Assembly (NCBI RefSeq): GCF_002959915.1
Contig: NZ_PPDE01000003.1
Coordinates: 236,567 to 300,566, forward strand
Direction: 5' to 3'
Length of the DNA stretch: 64,000 nt
Origin: Veillonella atypica KON
GTDB lineage: Bacteria; Bacillota; Negativicutes; Veillonellales; Veillonellaceae
Shown here: positions 35,207-45,381 of the stretch, piece after piece
Numbering within the stretch: the first letter of the stretch is position 1
How the letters are laid out: the number at the start of each line of letters is the position of its first letter
Notes under the pieces: generated by a model
What the model saw: only the letters and a program-made list of their open reading frames with translations
The model's database searches: none
What the model was told of the DNA's origin: nothing
Translations under genes and position numbers: made by a program

Positions 35207-36430
35207 ATGCGTAAGTTATATGATTTTATGGAGGCTCGCGAACGGTTAACCACGATTACCGTGAAAACTAAATTGCTTCATAGTGATGTGTTTTCAGACG
35301 AGTGTGGCAATGATGTATATATCAAGCCAGAAAACTTGCAAATAACAGGCTCCTTTAAGGTGCGTGGAGCATACAATAAAATTGCAAAATTGACAGAAGA
35401 GGAAAAGGCCCGCGGTGTTATTGCCGCATCTGCAGGAAACCACGCACAAGGTGTAGCACTTGCAGCTAAACGCCTCGGCATTAAAGCCACAATCGTCATG
35501 CCAAAACATACACCTCTCATAAAGGTGAATGCTACAAAACAATATGGGGCTGAGGTTGTACTACATGGTGAGATTTATGATGAAGCTTACCAAAAGGCGA
35601 TGGAGCTCCAACAAGAAAACGGCTATGTGTTTGTTCATCCTTTCGATGATGAAGATGTCATCGAAGGGCAAGGTACAATTGCTCTTGAAGTATTAGCAGA
35701 ACTACCTGATGCGGATGTATTACTGGTACCTGTTGGGGGCGGCGGCATTGTATCTGGCATTGCAGCGGCTGCTAAATTAAAAAATCCTCGCATCAAAGTT
35801 ATTGGTGTAGAACCAGAAGGGGCAGCCAGTGCTTTGGCAGCATTAAAGGCCGATCATCCTGTACCACTCGACGAAGTGGCTACCATTGCTGATGGTACGG
35901 CGGTACGTCAAATTGGTGAAACTACACTTGAATATATTAAGAAATACGTAGATGAAATAATTACAGTTTCAGACTACGAATTGATGGAAGCATTCTTGTT
36001 GCTCGTTGAAAAACATAAATTAGTAGCAGAAAATTCAGGTATCTTACCATTAGCAGGGCTTAAAAAGCTAGACTGCCGAGATAAAAAGGTGGTAGCTATT
36101 GTCAGCGGTGGTAATATCGACGTACTTACCATTTCCTCTATGATTAATAAAGGTCTCGTAGTCCGTGGTCGGATCTTCACCTTCTCTGTAAATCTTCCGG
36201 ATAAACCAGGTCAATTGGTTGCGGTATCTCAAATGCTTGCTGAGGCGGATGCAAATGTAATTAAGCTCGATCATAATCAGTTTAAAAACCTTGACCGTTT
36301 CCATGAAGTGGAATTACAAGTAACGGTTGAAACCAATGGGGAAGAGCACATCCAAAGCATTATTGATACTTTTAAAAATAATGGTTACATTATTCAACGT
36401 TTAAATTCCAGCGAGATTCTATCAGAATAG
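35207..36430 (+). CDS. ilvA: Threonine ammonia-lyase (threonine dehydratase)
   Basis: PLP enzyme converting threonine to 2-oxobutyrate. 407 residues. PLP lysine lies in ENLQITGSFKVRGAYNK (about K56 within SFKVRGA); the phosphate-binding glycine loop is VPVGGGGIVSGIA (about 177-189). A single ACT-like domain occupies about 325-407 (FSVNLPDKPGQLVAVSQMLAE). The length is that of the single-ACT class. In this ilv operon context biosynthetic use is likely, though single-ACT enzymes can also be catabolic. Confidence 0.94.
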   Translation: MRKLYDFMEARERLTTITVKTKLLHSDVFSDECGNDVYIKPENLQITGSFKVRGAYNKIAKLTEEEKARGVIAASAGNHAQGVALAAKRLGIKATIVMPKHTPLIKVNATKQYGAEVVLHGEIYDEAYQKAMELQQENGYVFVHPFDDEDVIEGQGTIALEVLAELPDADVLLVPVGGGGIVSGIAAAAKLKNPRIKVIGVEPEGAASALAALKADHPVPLDEVATIADGTAVRQIGETTLEYIKKYVDEIITVSDYELMEAFLLLVEKHKLVAENSGILPLAGLKKLDCRDKKVVAIVSGGNIDVLTISSMINKGLVVRGRIFTFSVNLPDKPGQLVAVSQMLAEADANVIKLDHNQFKNLDRFHEVELQVTVETNGEEHIQSIIDTFKNNGYIIQRLNSSEILSE

Positions 36431-36448
36431 CTGGTTGAAAGGGTTCCT

Positions 36449-38158
36449 ATGAGCGCAGAAACAATCAATGGGGCACGCATTGTCCTAGAAACATTGCATC
36501 GCCTTGGTGTAACTGATATGTTCGGCTATCCAGGTGGCGCAGTCATTCCAATTTATGATGAAATTTATAGCTTCCCTGAAATTAAACACTATTTCGTACG
36601 TCATGAACAAGGTGCAGCCCATGCAGCAGATGGTTATGCACGCGTATCCGGTCGTGTAGGCGTATGCCTTGCTACGTCTGGTCCTGGTGCAACAAACCTT
36701 GTAACAGGCATTATGACTGCATACATGGACTCTGTACCTATGGTGGCCATTACAGGGCAGGTAGGTCGTCCGTTTATCGGTAAGGATTCCTTCCAAGAGG
36801 CGGATATCCAAGGTATTACAATGCCGATTACTAAGCATAACTATCTAGTTCAAGATATTCACGATTTGCCTCGCATTATCAAGGAAGCGTACTTCATTGC
36901 TGGTACAGGTCGTCCAGGTCCTGTATTAATCGATATTCCAAAGGATATTCAAACAGAAAAAATATCTATGGCGGAATACAATAAATTATACGAAGTACCT
37001 ATTCATCTTGAAGGGTATGATCCAACATACAAAGGCCATCAAGGGCAAATTAAAAAAGCGGCAACCCTTATCAAGAATGCAAAGCGTCCACTTATCATTG
37101 CTGGTGCTGGCGTATTGAAATCAGGCGCTATGGATGAACTTAAGGAGTTAGCTGAAAAGGCTCAAATTCCTGTGACTAATACGCTGGTTGGTCTTGGTGG
37201 TTTCCCTGGAGACCACGAATTAGCACTTGGCATGGTAGGGATGCATGGATCTGTAGCGGCTAATAACTGTACAGAGGAGGCCGACCTTGTTATAGCGGCA
37301 GGCATTCGATTCCATGACCGCATTACAGGTCATCCTGATTTCTTCTGTAAAAAAGCAAAGATCATTCATATCGATATCGACCCAGCTGAAATCGATAAGA
37401 ATGTTACTATCAACGTACCTATTGTAGGTGATTTAAAACGAGTATTAACCGAACTTAATGCATTAGTTGAACCTGTTACTCATGAGACGTGGATTGAACA
37501 AATCCGCGAGTGGCAAAAGGAATATCCTATGGTGGTTCCTGAGTCTACAAATGGTGAGTTACATGCACAATATGTATTATCTGAGCTTAATAAAATCGCT
37601 AATGATGATGCCATCATTGTAACTGATGTTGGGCAACATCAAATGTGGTCAGCTCAATTCTTAACTCATAAAAAGCCACATACTATTGTTACCTCTGGTG
37701 GCGCTGGTACAATGGGCTATGGCTTGCCAGCGGCTATTGGTGCACAAGTAGGGGCACCTGAGAAACAAGTTATCCTCGTAGTTGGTGATGGCGGTTTCCA
37801 AATGACTTGTGAAGAGCTCATGATGGTTCGCCAGTACAATTTACCAATTAAAATTGTGATCATCAATAATGGATATCTTGGCATGGTTCGTCAATGGCAA
37901 CAAATCTTTAATGATCGTCGCTATTCCTATGTAGATTTGGAAATAAGTCCAAACTTCTTGAAATTAGCTGATGCATTTGATTTGAAAGCAGCTCGTCTCG
38001 ATACGGTAGAAGCTTTCAATAAAGATTTCCAATCTTATATTACCTCTGACGAAAGCATCGTCTTGGATTGTCGTGTTGAACGAGAAGACAATGTATTGCC
38101 GATGATTCCAGCAGGTGGCACTGTAAGCGGTATGATGGGTAAGAAAGGGGTGCTATAA
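36449..38158 (+). CDS. ilvB: Acetolactate synthase, large (catalytic) subunit
   Basis: TPP-dependent synthase forming 2-acetolactate or 2-aceto-2-hydroxybutyrate. 569 residues. N-terminal GYPGGAVIPIYDEI and the catalytic glutamate in VRHEQGAAHAADGYAR (about E51); the central domain follows; the TPP motif is VVGDGGFQMTCEELMM followed by IINNGYLGMVRQWQ. AAAGGG lies upstream of ATG 36449. The stop codon abuts the ilvN start. Confidence 0.96.
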   Translation: MSAETINGARIVLETLHRLGVTDMFGYPGGAVIPIYDEIYSFPEIKHYFVRHEQGAAHAADGYARVSGRVGVCLATSGPGATNLVTGIMTAYMDSVPMVAITGQVGRPFIGKDSFQEADIQGITMPITKHNYLVQDIHDLPRIIKEAYFIAGTGRPGPVLIDIPKDIQTEKISMAEYNKLYEVPIHLEGYDPTYKGHQGQIKKAATLIKNAKRPLIIAGAGVLKSGAMDELKELAEKAQIPVTNTLVGLGGFPGDHELALGMVGMHGSVAANNCTEEADLVIAAGIRFHDRITGHPDFFCKKAKIIHIDIDPAEIDKNVTINVPIVGDLKRVLTELNALVEPVTHETWIEQIREWQKEYPMVVPESTNGELHAQYVLSELNKIANDDAIIVTDVGQHQMWSAQFLTHKKPHTIVTSGGAGTMGYGLPAAIGAQVGAPEKQVILVVGDGGFQMTCEELMMVRQYNLPIKIVIINNGYLGMVRQWQQIFNDRRYSYVDLEISPNFLKLADAFDLKAARLDTVEAFNKDFQSYITSDESIVLDCRVEREDNVLPMIPAGGTVSGMMGKKGVL

Positions 38159-38647
38159 ATGGCTAAAGAACATCAAGTCTTAATCATTGCAAAAAATGCG
38201 CCAGGTATTGGTACACGTATTTTGGCACTCTTTAACCGCCGTGGTTTTAACGTTACAAAAATGACCTCTGGTATTACAAATCAGCCAGGTTATGCGCGTA
38301 TTACCATTACTGTTGAAGCGGATGACCGCATCCTCGATCAAGTGCAAAAACAAATCTACAAGCTAATCGATGTTGTTAAGGTTAAAGTTTTTGACGATCA
38401 TGATGTAGTCTGCCGTGAATTAATGCTTATCAAGGTGAAAGCAACAGCTACAACACGATCTCAAATTGTTCAAATTGCCGACGTATATCGCGGTAATGTA
38501 CTAGACATTTCTCCTACGTCTATGATTATTGAGGTTATCGGCAGCGTAGAAAAATTACGCGGTTTCATCCAAATTATGGAAACCTATGGTATTCTTGAAA
38601 TTGCCAAAACAGGTATCACTGCTATGAGCCGTGGAGAAAAAATGTAG
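38159..38647 (+). CDS. ilvN: Acetolactate synthase, small (regulatory) subunit
   Basis: 162 residues. Two ACT-like regions: about 5-78 (VLIIAKNAPGIGTRILALFNRRGFNVTKMTSG) and a C-terminal domain about 82-160 (RELMLIKVKATATTRSQIVQIADVYRGNVLDISPTSMIIEV), matching IlvH/IlvN. It confers valine feedback inhibition on IlvB. It starts immediately after the ilvB stop, so equimolar translation is likely. Confidence 0.95.
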   Translation: MAKEHQVLIIAKNAPGIGTRILALFNRRGFNVTKMTSGITNQPGYARITITVEADDRILDQVQKQIYKLIDVVKVKVFDDHDVVCRELMLIKVKATATTRSQIVQIADVYRGNVLDISPTSMIIEVIGSVEKLRGFIQIMETYGILEIAKTGITAMSRGEKM

Positions 38648-38658
38648 GAGATGATAGT

Positions 38659-39444
38659 GTGGAGAATGAATTGCTCCATTATGAGAATATCTGCTTTCGA
38701 CGCGATGGCAGACATATCTTAGATAATGTAAATTGGCATATAGAAAAAGGTGAAAACTGGGCTCTTTTAGGGCTTAATGGGGCTGGTAAATCGACGCTTC
38801 TCAGCATGATTCCAGCCTACCAAATTCCAACGACAGGCACCTTGCGTGTCTTCGGTCATGAATTTGGGAAATACGCATGGCCTAAGATTAAATCGAGATT
38901 AGGTTTTGTCAGCTCTGCTCTTGGGCAATTTCAATCTACCTTGGATAAACAAGTCGTCGAGGACGTGGTTATATCCGGTGCTTTTAGTAGCATCGGTATA
39001 TACCAAGATGTATCACCAGAGGTGCGAGAGCGGGGGATGCAATTATTTTATGAGTTTGGCCTAGGTCACTTAGAAGGTCATTGCTTTTATACATTGTCTG
39101 CTGGTGAACAGCGACGTGTATTGTTGGCGAGATCCATTATGGCGAATCCAGATTTACTGATTTTAGATGAGCCTTGCTCTGGTCTAGACCTGCCGGCGCG
39201 TGAAAGGTTTTTACGTTCCGTATCTACGCTAGTAGAGGAGCAGAAGACACCAATTATTTATGTGTCACATCAAATTGAAGAGATACTACCAGCCATTACA
39301 CATGTAGCTATTTTGCGAGAGGGCAAGATGGTACATGCGGGGTTGAAACATACAGTATTAACCGATGAGAATCTATCTGATGTATTTGGAATTCCCGTGC
39401 AGGTTGTATGGAAGGATGATCGCCCTTGGGTGATTGTGCGGTAG
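38659..39444 (+). CDS. ABC-type ATP-binding protein, YlmA-like
   Basis: 261 residues with Walker A GLNGAGKSTL (about 38-47), a glutamine-containing FVSSALGQFQ region, signature variant LSAGEQRRVLLARS (about 149-162), Walker B LLILDEP and SHQIEEI. It resembles stand-alone ATPases of the molybdate/ModF-YlmA type rather than transport operons; no permease is adjacent. It starts at GTG 38659 behind AGGAGATG, eleven bases after ilvN, and so is embedded in the ilv operon, which is odd. Function in amino-acid metabolism is not evident. Confidence 0.82.
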   Translation: MENELLHYENICFRRDGRHILDNVNWHIEKGENWALLGLNGAGKSTLLSMIPAYQIPTTGTLRVFGHEFGKYAWPKIKSRLGFVSSALGQFQSTLDKQVVEDVVISGAFSSIGIYQDVSPEVRERGMQLFYEFGLGHLEGHCFYTLSAGEQRRVLLARSIMANPDLLILDEPCSGLDLPARERFLRSVSTLVEEQKTPIIYVSHQIEEILPAITHVAILREGKMVHAGLKHTVLTDENLSDVFGIPVQVVWKDDRPWVIVR

Positions 39445-39511
39445 TTATCAATTTTATTTATCAGAGGTTAAGAATTTGGCTTGCTGATACTAAATTAATG
39501 TACGCCACATC

Positions 39512-40593
<1,082 letters not shown>

Positions 40594-40634
40594 GAGATTG
40601 CATTAGTAATTTCTTGATAAGCATAGGCTTACTG

Positions 40635-40665
40635 AAAGCGACCCCATTTGGGGTCGCTTTTTTAT
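40635..40665 (+). terminator. Intrinsic terminator of ilvC
   Basis: AAAGCGACCCC (40635-40645) and GGGGTCGCTTT (40650-40660) form an 11-bp perfect stem with loop ATTT, then TTTT. Confidence 0.96.
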
Positions 40666-40738
40666 TGAGAAATACAAGTACGTATGATATAGTTAACGTA
40701 GAGTCAGTGTAGTATATTTTGATATAAGGAGAGATACT

Positions 40739-41248
40739 ATGAGTTCTACAACTATTATTATCATCGTGGCGGTTGCAGTCATTTGGGCCATTTTGTTTGC
40801 CGTATTTATGAAGTTCAATAAAAAACGACAAGCCGGTGAACAACAATTTGTACAAGAGAATGCTAATAAAGCGATTCTTCATATTTATGGTAAATCTGTA
40901 AAGGTTGATGGTAAGGATCTTTCTACTATTGATCATAAAACTGGTCAATATGGTCAAGTCATTGTGGCATTAACACCAGGAGAACATACCATTGAATCCG
41001 TATATTACACGACGGATAATGTGGGTACTAAAACAAAGAATGTTGAAACACAGCCTGTTACCATTACAATTCCAGTACAAGCAGGTAATAAATATAATGC
41101 GGCTATGTATTTCTATTCCGCAGAACAACGTAATGCGTATTATAAAGGTGACGTTGACGATGCCATTTTAGAAGTTGAACTAGAATTAGAATCTGGTTTT
41201 ACAGCGAATACTCATGCTTATATCATCGTGTACCGCGAATGTAAATAA
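40739..41248 (+). CDS. Membrane-anchored protein of unknown function
   Basis: 169 residues: one N-terminal TM (about 4-24), then KFNKKRQAGEQQ and a soluble domain of about 130 residues with repeated beta-strand pattern, including TPGEHTIESVYYTTDN and PVTITIPVQAGNKYNAAMYF. The PGEHTIE-like segment recalls PEGA-type carbohydrate/cell-wall-associated folds, but this is only a resemblance. Orientation of the domain is not certain. A single-gene unit flanked by terminators. Confidence 0.7.
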   Translation: MSSTTIIIIVAVAVIWAILFAVFMKFNKKRQAGEQQFVQENANKAILHIYGKSVKVDGKDLSTIDHKTGQYGQVIVALTPGEHTIESVYYTTDNVGTKTKNVETQPVTITIPVQAGNKYNAAMYFYSAEQRNAYYKGDVDDAILEVELELESGFTANTHAYIIVYRECK

Positions 41249-41269
41249 ATTAGTATAGTAACTGTTTAA

Positions 41270-41301
41270 TAGAGCTATCATTGTGGTAGCTCTATTTTTT
41301 A
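41270..41301 (+). terminator. Intrinsic terminator
   Basis: AGAGCTATCA pairs with TGGTAGCTCT (one G-T) around a two- to three-base loop, followed by ATTTTTT. Confidence 0.9.
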
Positions 41302-41334
41302 TAAATCGTTGGTGGTTATTATCATATTTATTTG

Positions 41335-41343
41335 TGATATAAT
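41335..41343 (+). promoter_or_regulatory. Extended -10 promoter of the DUF3290-DUF421 pair
   Basis: TGATATAAT (41335-41343) is a consensus extended -10 element 28 bases before the start codon; the -35 region is poor, as is common with extended -10 promoters. Confidence 0.55.
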
Positions 41344-41370
41344 AAAAAGATATATGAAAGGAGCATCCTT

Positions 41371-41832
41371 ATGGACTTCTATACCGTTTCCTATGTGGAA
41401 AGCCAAATCACATCTGGTCATACAGTAGGGTTCGTTATCTTTGTAGTTGTTTTATTAGCCCTTCTCGGAGTAGGCATTCAAGTTTTGCGTAATGGTTTTA
41501 CAAGCCGTTACCGTGATTTAACTGTTATATTATCCTTAATTATTGTATTTTTCTTAGGCTTAGAATATCAAGAATATGGTCGTATGAAGAATTACTCTGA
41601 AGATTCTTCTAGAATGGCTCAATTCTTGCATTCCTTTAGTGCAGACCGTGGTGTTGATGAAGGTCAATTAGCTGTTAATTCCTTAAAGGTACGTAATGGT
41701 ATGATTTTAAAGGTTAGCGATGCATACTATGAGGTGCAATTTAATCCTGAATTTACTACCTATACAATCACTCGTGTGTATACAGTAAGTCCTACAGACC
41801 GAATTCATGATAAAGCGGATGTATTACCATAA
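41371..41832 (+). CDS. DUF3290 family membrane protein
   Basis: 153 residues with two N-terminal TM segments (about 18-38 and 48-65; ILSLIIVFFLGLEYQEYGRM spans the second) and a ~75-residue extracytoplasmic or cytoplasmic domain ending HDKADVLP. The pairing with a DUF421 gene twelve bases downstream is the characteristic context of DUF3290. AAAGGAGC precedes the ATG. Function of the family is unknown to me. Confidence 0.8.
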   Translation: MDFYTVSYVESQITSGHTVGFVIFVVVLLALLGVGIQVLRNGFTSRYRDLTVILSLIIVFFLGLEYQEYGRMKNYSEDSSRMAQFLHSFSADRGVDEGQLAVNSLKVRNGMILKVSDAYYEVQFNPEFTTYTITRVYTVSPTDRIHDKADVLP

Positions 41833-41844
41833 GGAGGACCACAT

Positions 41845-42564
41845 ATGACAGAAGCTATGGCCGTCTATGGGATGGTCTTTGCCAAACTCGCCATAGGTCT
41901 CTTGGCGATTATTTTACAAATTAACTTAATGGGTAAAGGTAATTTGGCGCCCACCTCAGCCTTAGATCAATTACAAAACTATGTACTCGGCGGCATTATC
42001 GGCGCCATCATCTATAATGATGCGATTGGTATTTTACAATTTATGTTAGTCCTCATCTTATGGACTATTCTCGTAATGACGCTTAAATTCTTAAAAGGTA
42101 ATCTGCGTTTCTTTAAAACAATTCTAGATGGTCATCCGGTAATTGTTATTGAAAAAGGGCATATTTTAACTGAGGAATGTATGCGTTATGGCATTCAATC
42201 GGCTGAGTTAAAACTAAAACTTCGCACAGCTGGTGTTCAATATGTAGCAGATGTTAAGCGCGCCGTATTAGAGCAAAATGGTCAGCTTAGTGTTGTTCAG
42301 TTCGGTGAAGAAAATATTCGTTTTGATTTGATCAATGATGGTCAAATTAATCAATTTACTCTTGATATGATTGAAAAGGATAGAGAGTGGCTCGAACAAG
42401 AGGTGCAAGAGCAAGGCTATTCTGTTAAGGATATTTATATTGCAGAGTATAAAGAAGGTAAAGTTGCATTATATCCTTATGAGAAAAAACATCGCCCTCA
42501 AATTGTTAATACCATTAAAACCAAGACAACTAAGACGAAAGATACTTTAAAATCAAAAATCTAG
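41845..42564 (+). CDS. DUF421/YetF-type membrane protein
   Basis: 239 residues: three TM segments in the first ~85 residues, with GKGNLAPTSALDQLQNYVLGGIIGAIIYN, then the DUF421 soluble domain RFFKTILDGHPVIVIEKGHILTEECMRYG, and a lysine/threonine-rich tail. The YetF/YrbG family includes Bacillus spore-germination accessory proteins (YetF, YrbG). AAGGAGG precedes the ATG. Co-transcribed with the DUF3290 gene. Confidence 0.86.
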   Translation: MTEAMAVYGMVFAKLAIGLLAIILQINLMGKGNLAPTSALDQLQNYVLGGIIGAIIYNDAIGILQFMLVLILWTILVMTLKFLKGNLRFFKTILDGHPVIVIEKGHILTEECMRYGIQSAELKLKLRTAGVQYVADVKRAVLEQNGQLSVVQFGEENIRFDLINDGQINQFTLDMIEKDREWLEQEVQEQGYSVKDIYIAEYKEGKVALYPYEKKHRPQIVNTIKTKTTKTKDTLKSKI

Positions 42565-42642
42565 TACGGTAATCTAGTATTAATGCATGAATGATATATA
42601 ATATAATTCTATTTATAGATACATAGTAAATTTATTTTATTT

Positions 42643-42664
42643 AGCCCACTATTCGTAGTGGGCT
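42643..42664 (+). promoter_or_regulatory. Hairpin immediately upstream of the radical SAM gene
   Basis: AGCCCACTA (42643-42651), TTCG tetraloop, TAGTGGGCT (42656-42664): a 9-bp perfect stem ending seven bases before the AAAGGA ribosome-binding site. Only TATT follows, so a terminator is unlikely; on the minus strand it is followed by AAATAAAAT, not a T-run. It may be a 5' UTR stabiliser or regulatory element. Confidence 0.45.
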
Positions 42665-42681
42665 TATTAGAAAGGATATTA

Positions 42682-44409
42682 GTGAATCGCAAAGATTTAA
42701 TTGATCGATTACAAGAACTTTATAAAGATGAAGATAGTCGCGTAACTATTAACCCTCATGCGGAGCAAAAGGTTGCCATTGTTTATCCAAATACATATTT
42801 CGTTGGCATGAGCAATTTAGGCCTTCACATTATTTATGAGGAAATCAATTTGCATCCATCTAGTGTATGCGAGCGGATATTCTTACCTGAGAAAAAGGAA
42901 CTAGATGCCTATGATAAGACGAAAACTCCGCTTATGAGTGTTGAAACGCAACGACCTATGCATCAGTTTGATGTGGTAGCCTTTGATGTGACCTTTGAAA
43001 TGGATTATTTTCATATTCCTCTTATGCTACGACATGGGCGTGTGCCTGTTATGAGCGAAGATCGAACTGGCTTTGATCCTATCGTCATTGCCGGAGGACC
43101 TTGTGCGACATTTAATCCTGAGCCCTTTGCCGATTTTATCGATGCTTTCATCATCGGTGAAGGGGAGGGTATCGTTACTGCTGTGTTAGAACGAATTCGC
43201 AAGGGCCGTGAGAATGGTGAAAGCCGAGAAGAAACGATTGCCGCACTAGCTCAAATTGATGGTGTATATGTACCTGTCTTATATACGCCTCGATATGACG
43301 ATAATAAGCGTTTTGTTGGCTATGATATAGCAGAGGGTGCGCCTAAAATTATACGACGCCATTTTGAGCCTCTAACGAGTGGAGGTGAAACGGTAATTGC
43401 TACGAATTTCACCGAGTTTGGCGCTATGTATATCATTGAGGTAGCTCGAGGCTGTGGCCGCCATTGTCGATTCTGTATGGCTGGGTACTGTTTCCGCGTA
43501 CCGCGTGTACGACCACTGGATATTTTGAAAGAAGGCGTCGATAGAGCAGAAAAGTTAGGAAAAAAGGTGGGCCTTATGGGGGCGGCCATTTCCGATTATC
43601 CAGAGGTTGATGAATTAGTAACCTATATTCGCTCTAAGGATATGCGTTATTCTTGTGCGTCCTTGCGCGCCGATTCCTTGACACAAGCCGTTGTCGATGG
43701 ATTGGCTGAAAGTGGACAAAAGACAATTACTATTGCACCAGAAACGGGTAGTGAACGCTTACGCCGTGTCATCAACAAGGGGATTAGTGAAGAAAATCTT
43801 CGCACCGCGGCTCAGTTATCCGCTAAGTCCGGTATTCAACATATGAGGCTATATATTATGATAGGACTTCCAACGGAAACGGATGAAGATATAGATGCTA
43901 TCGTAGGACTGGCAGAACGTACACAAGCACACATGGCTGAGGTGGGCTGTAAAGGCCGATTAACACTTAGTATCAATCCATTTATACCAAAGCCATTTAC
44001 ACCATTCCAGTGGATGGCTATGGATCATCAAAAGAGCGTAGAAAAGAAATTACAATATATTAAGAAATCATTGCAAAAAAATCGTCGTATCGAGGTACTC
44101 GTTGAGTCTCCTAAAGAAGCATATATCCAAGGTGTACTCGCTCGAGGTGATCGCCGTTTAGGCAAGGTACTCGCTGCATGTGCTCTAGATAGAGGTAGCA
44201 AATCCTTTAAATCTGAAATGAAAAAAGCCGGCCTCGACATGGATGACTGCAATTATCGGGAACGCAAGTTTGAGGATTATTTGCCTTGGTCTCATTTGGA
44301 TATGGGCCTAAGAAATGGTTATTTAGAACAAGAATGGCAACGGGCAGTTGATGAAGCGTATACACCGCCTTGTATGGAAGGGTGTAAGCGCTGTGGCGTG
44401 TGTAAGTGA
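42682..44409 (+). CDS. B12-binding-domain radical SAM protein (TIGR03960-like)
   Basis: 575 residues from GTG 42682 behind AAAGGA (42671-42676); the frame opens a few codons earlier across a hairpin. N-terminal VAIVYPNTYFVGMSNLGLHIIYEE matches the family start; the [4Fe-4S] motif is ARGCGRHCRFCMAGYC (C-x3-C-x2-C). Later blocks are ITIAPETGSERLRRVINK and INPFIPKPFTPFQWM, and the C-terminus has the cluster CMEGCKRCGVC. The family is frequently fused or adjacent to a DUF2344 protein in Firmicutes; that partner is absent here. Its substrate is unknown. Confidence 0.85.
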   Translation: MNRKDLIDRLQELYKDEDSRVTINPHAEQKVAIVYPNTYFVGMSNLGLHIIYEEINLHPSSVCERIFLPEKKELDAYDKTKTPLMSVETQRPMHQFDVVAFDVTFEMDYFHIPLMLRHGRVPVMSEDRTGFDPIVIAGGPCATFNPEPFADFIDAFIIGEGEGIVTAVLERIRKGRENGESREETIAALAQIDGVYVPVLYTPRYDDNKRFVGYDIAEGAPKIIRRHFEPLTSGGETVIATNFTEFGAMYIIEVARGCGRHCRFCMAGYCFRVPRVRPLDILKEGVDRAEKLGKKVGLMGAAISDYPEVDELVTYIRSKDMRYSCASLRADSLTQAVVDGLAESGQKTITIAPETGSERLRRVINKGISEENLRTAAQLSAKSGIQHMRLYIMIGLPTETDEDIDAIVGLAERTQAHMAEVGCKGRLTLSINPFIPKPFTPFQWMAMDHQKSVEKKLQYIKKSLQKNRRIEVLVESPKEAYIQGVLARGDRRLGKVLAACALDRGSKSFKSEMKKAGLDMDDCNYRERKFEDYLPWSHLDMGLRNGYLEQEWQRAVDEAYTPPCMEGCKRCGVCK

Positions 44410-44440
44410 TTCGAGAAATAAATAGTAGAGGAACAGTCGT

Positions 44441-45301
44441 ATGGATATTACTGTTGTAAATGTAAATACAAATGATGATCGTAAATGGTCTTTTGAAATG
44501 CCTAACTGGGCCAATCAATTTCCTCTGGTTATGGGGGATACATATCGTCATGGCGGTGTATCTAAGAAGCCATGTGAATCTCTAAATTTAGCTACTCACA
44601 TAGGAGATTCATTACAAGATGTATTAGATAACCGCAGCATTGTGGCTGATCATTTAGGTGTATCGCCAGACCGCATTACCTGTGGTAATCAGGTGCATGG
44701 ACTCAATGCGGTACGCATTACAGAAGATTTAATCGGTGCTGGTGCTATGAGTTCTGATACTGCTATTCCAGATTGTGATGCAATCTATACGGATATACCA
44801 AATATTCCATTATTCTTATTTACTGCCGATTGCGTACCAGTAGGCATTTACGATCCTGTGCATCATGTGGTAGCTACCGTTCATGCAGGTTGGCGCGGTG
44901 CTATAGGCCATCTACCGGTTATCACCATAGAGGCGATGCAACGAGATTTTGGTACGCGCTTTGAAGACTGCTATGTATATTTAGGTCCTAGCATTGGACC
45001 TAAATCCTTTGAGGTTAATCAAGAACTGGCAGATACTTTCACAGACGAGTGGAAGAAAATAACTGATGCCAATAGTGATGAATTGGTCCGATATATCGTT
45101 AGAGATGGTGCGTCGAAAGCGACACCACATGTTGATTTATGGCGATTTATCGAAGAAGATTTGTTGCAACGAGGTGTTCCAAAGGATCAAATCTGTATTA
45201 GTGGTACCGATAGTATGACCGATGAGAATTGTTTTTCCTATCGTCGTGAACATGGTAAAACAGGGCGTATGGCATTATTTGGTATGCTCGAAAAACGGTA
45301 A
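44441..45301 (+). CDS. pgeF: Peptidoglycan editing factor / multicopper-polyphenol-oxidase-fold protein PgeF
   Basis: 286 residues of the DUF152/YfiH family, variously described as purine nucleoside phosphorylase (adenosine deaminase-like) and peptidoglycan-editing protein. Key motifs are CGNQVHGLNAV, TADCVPVGIYDPVHHVVATVHAGWRGAIGH (zinc ligands H, C and H) and YLGPSIGPKSFEVNQEL; ends FSYRREHGKTGRMALFGML. AGAGGAAC precedes the ATG. First of a Gram-positive-like division/ylm cluster. Confidence 0.9.
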   Translation: MDITVVNVNTNDDRKWSFEMPNWANQFPLVMGDTYRHGGVSKKPCESLNLATHIGDSLQDVLDNRSIVADHLGVSPDRITCGNQVHGLNAVRITEDLIGAGAMSSDTAIPDCDAIYTDIPNIPLFLFTADCVPVGIYDPVHHVVATVHAGWRGAIGHLPVITIEAMQRDFGTRFEDCYVYLGPSIGPKSFEVNQELADTFTDEWKKITDANSDELVRYIVRDGASKATPHVDLWRFIEEDLLQRGVPKDQICISGTDSMTDENCFSYRREHGKTGRMALFGMLEKR

Positions 45302-45381
45302 AGATATACATTATTGGTTAAATATTATATAATATAAGTCTATAGGATATTTATTTATACGTTACTATATGGGAGGATCAT

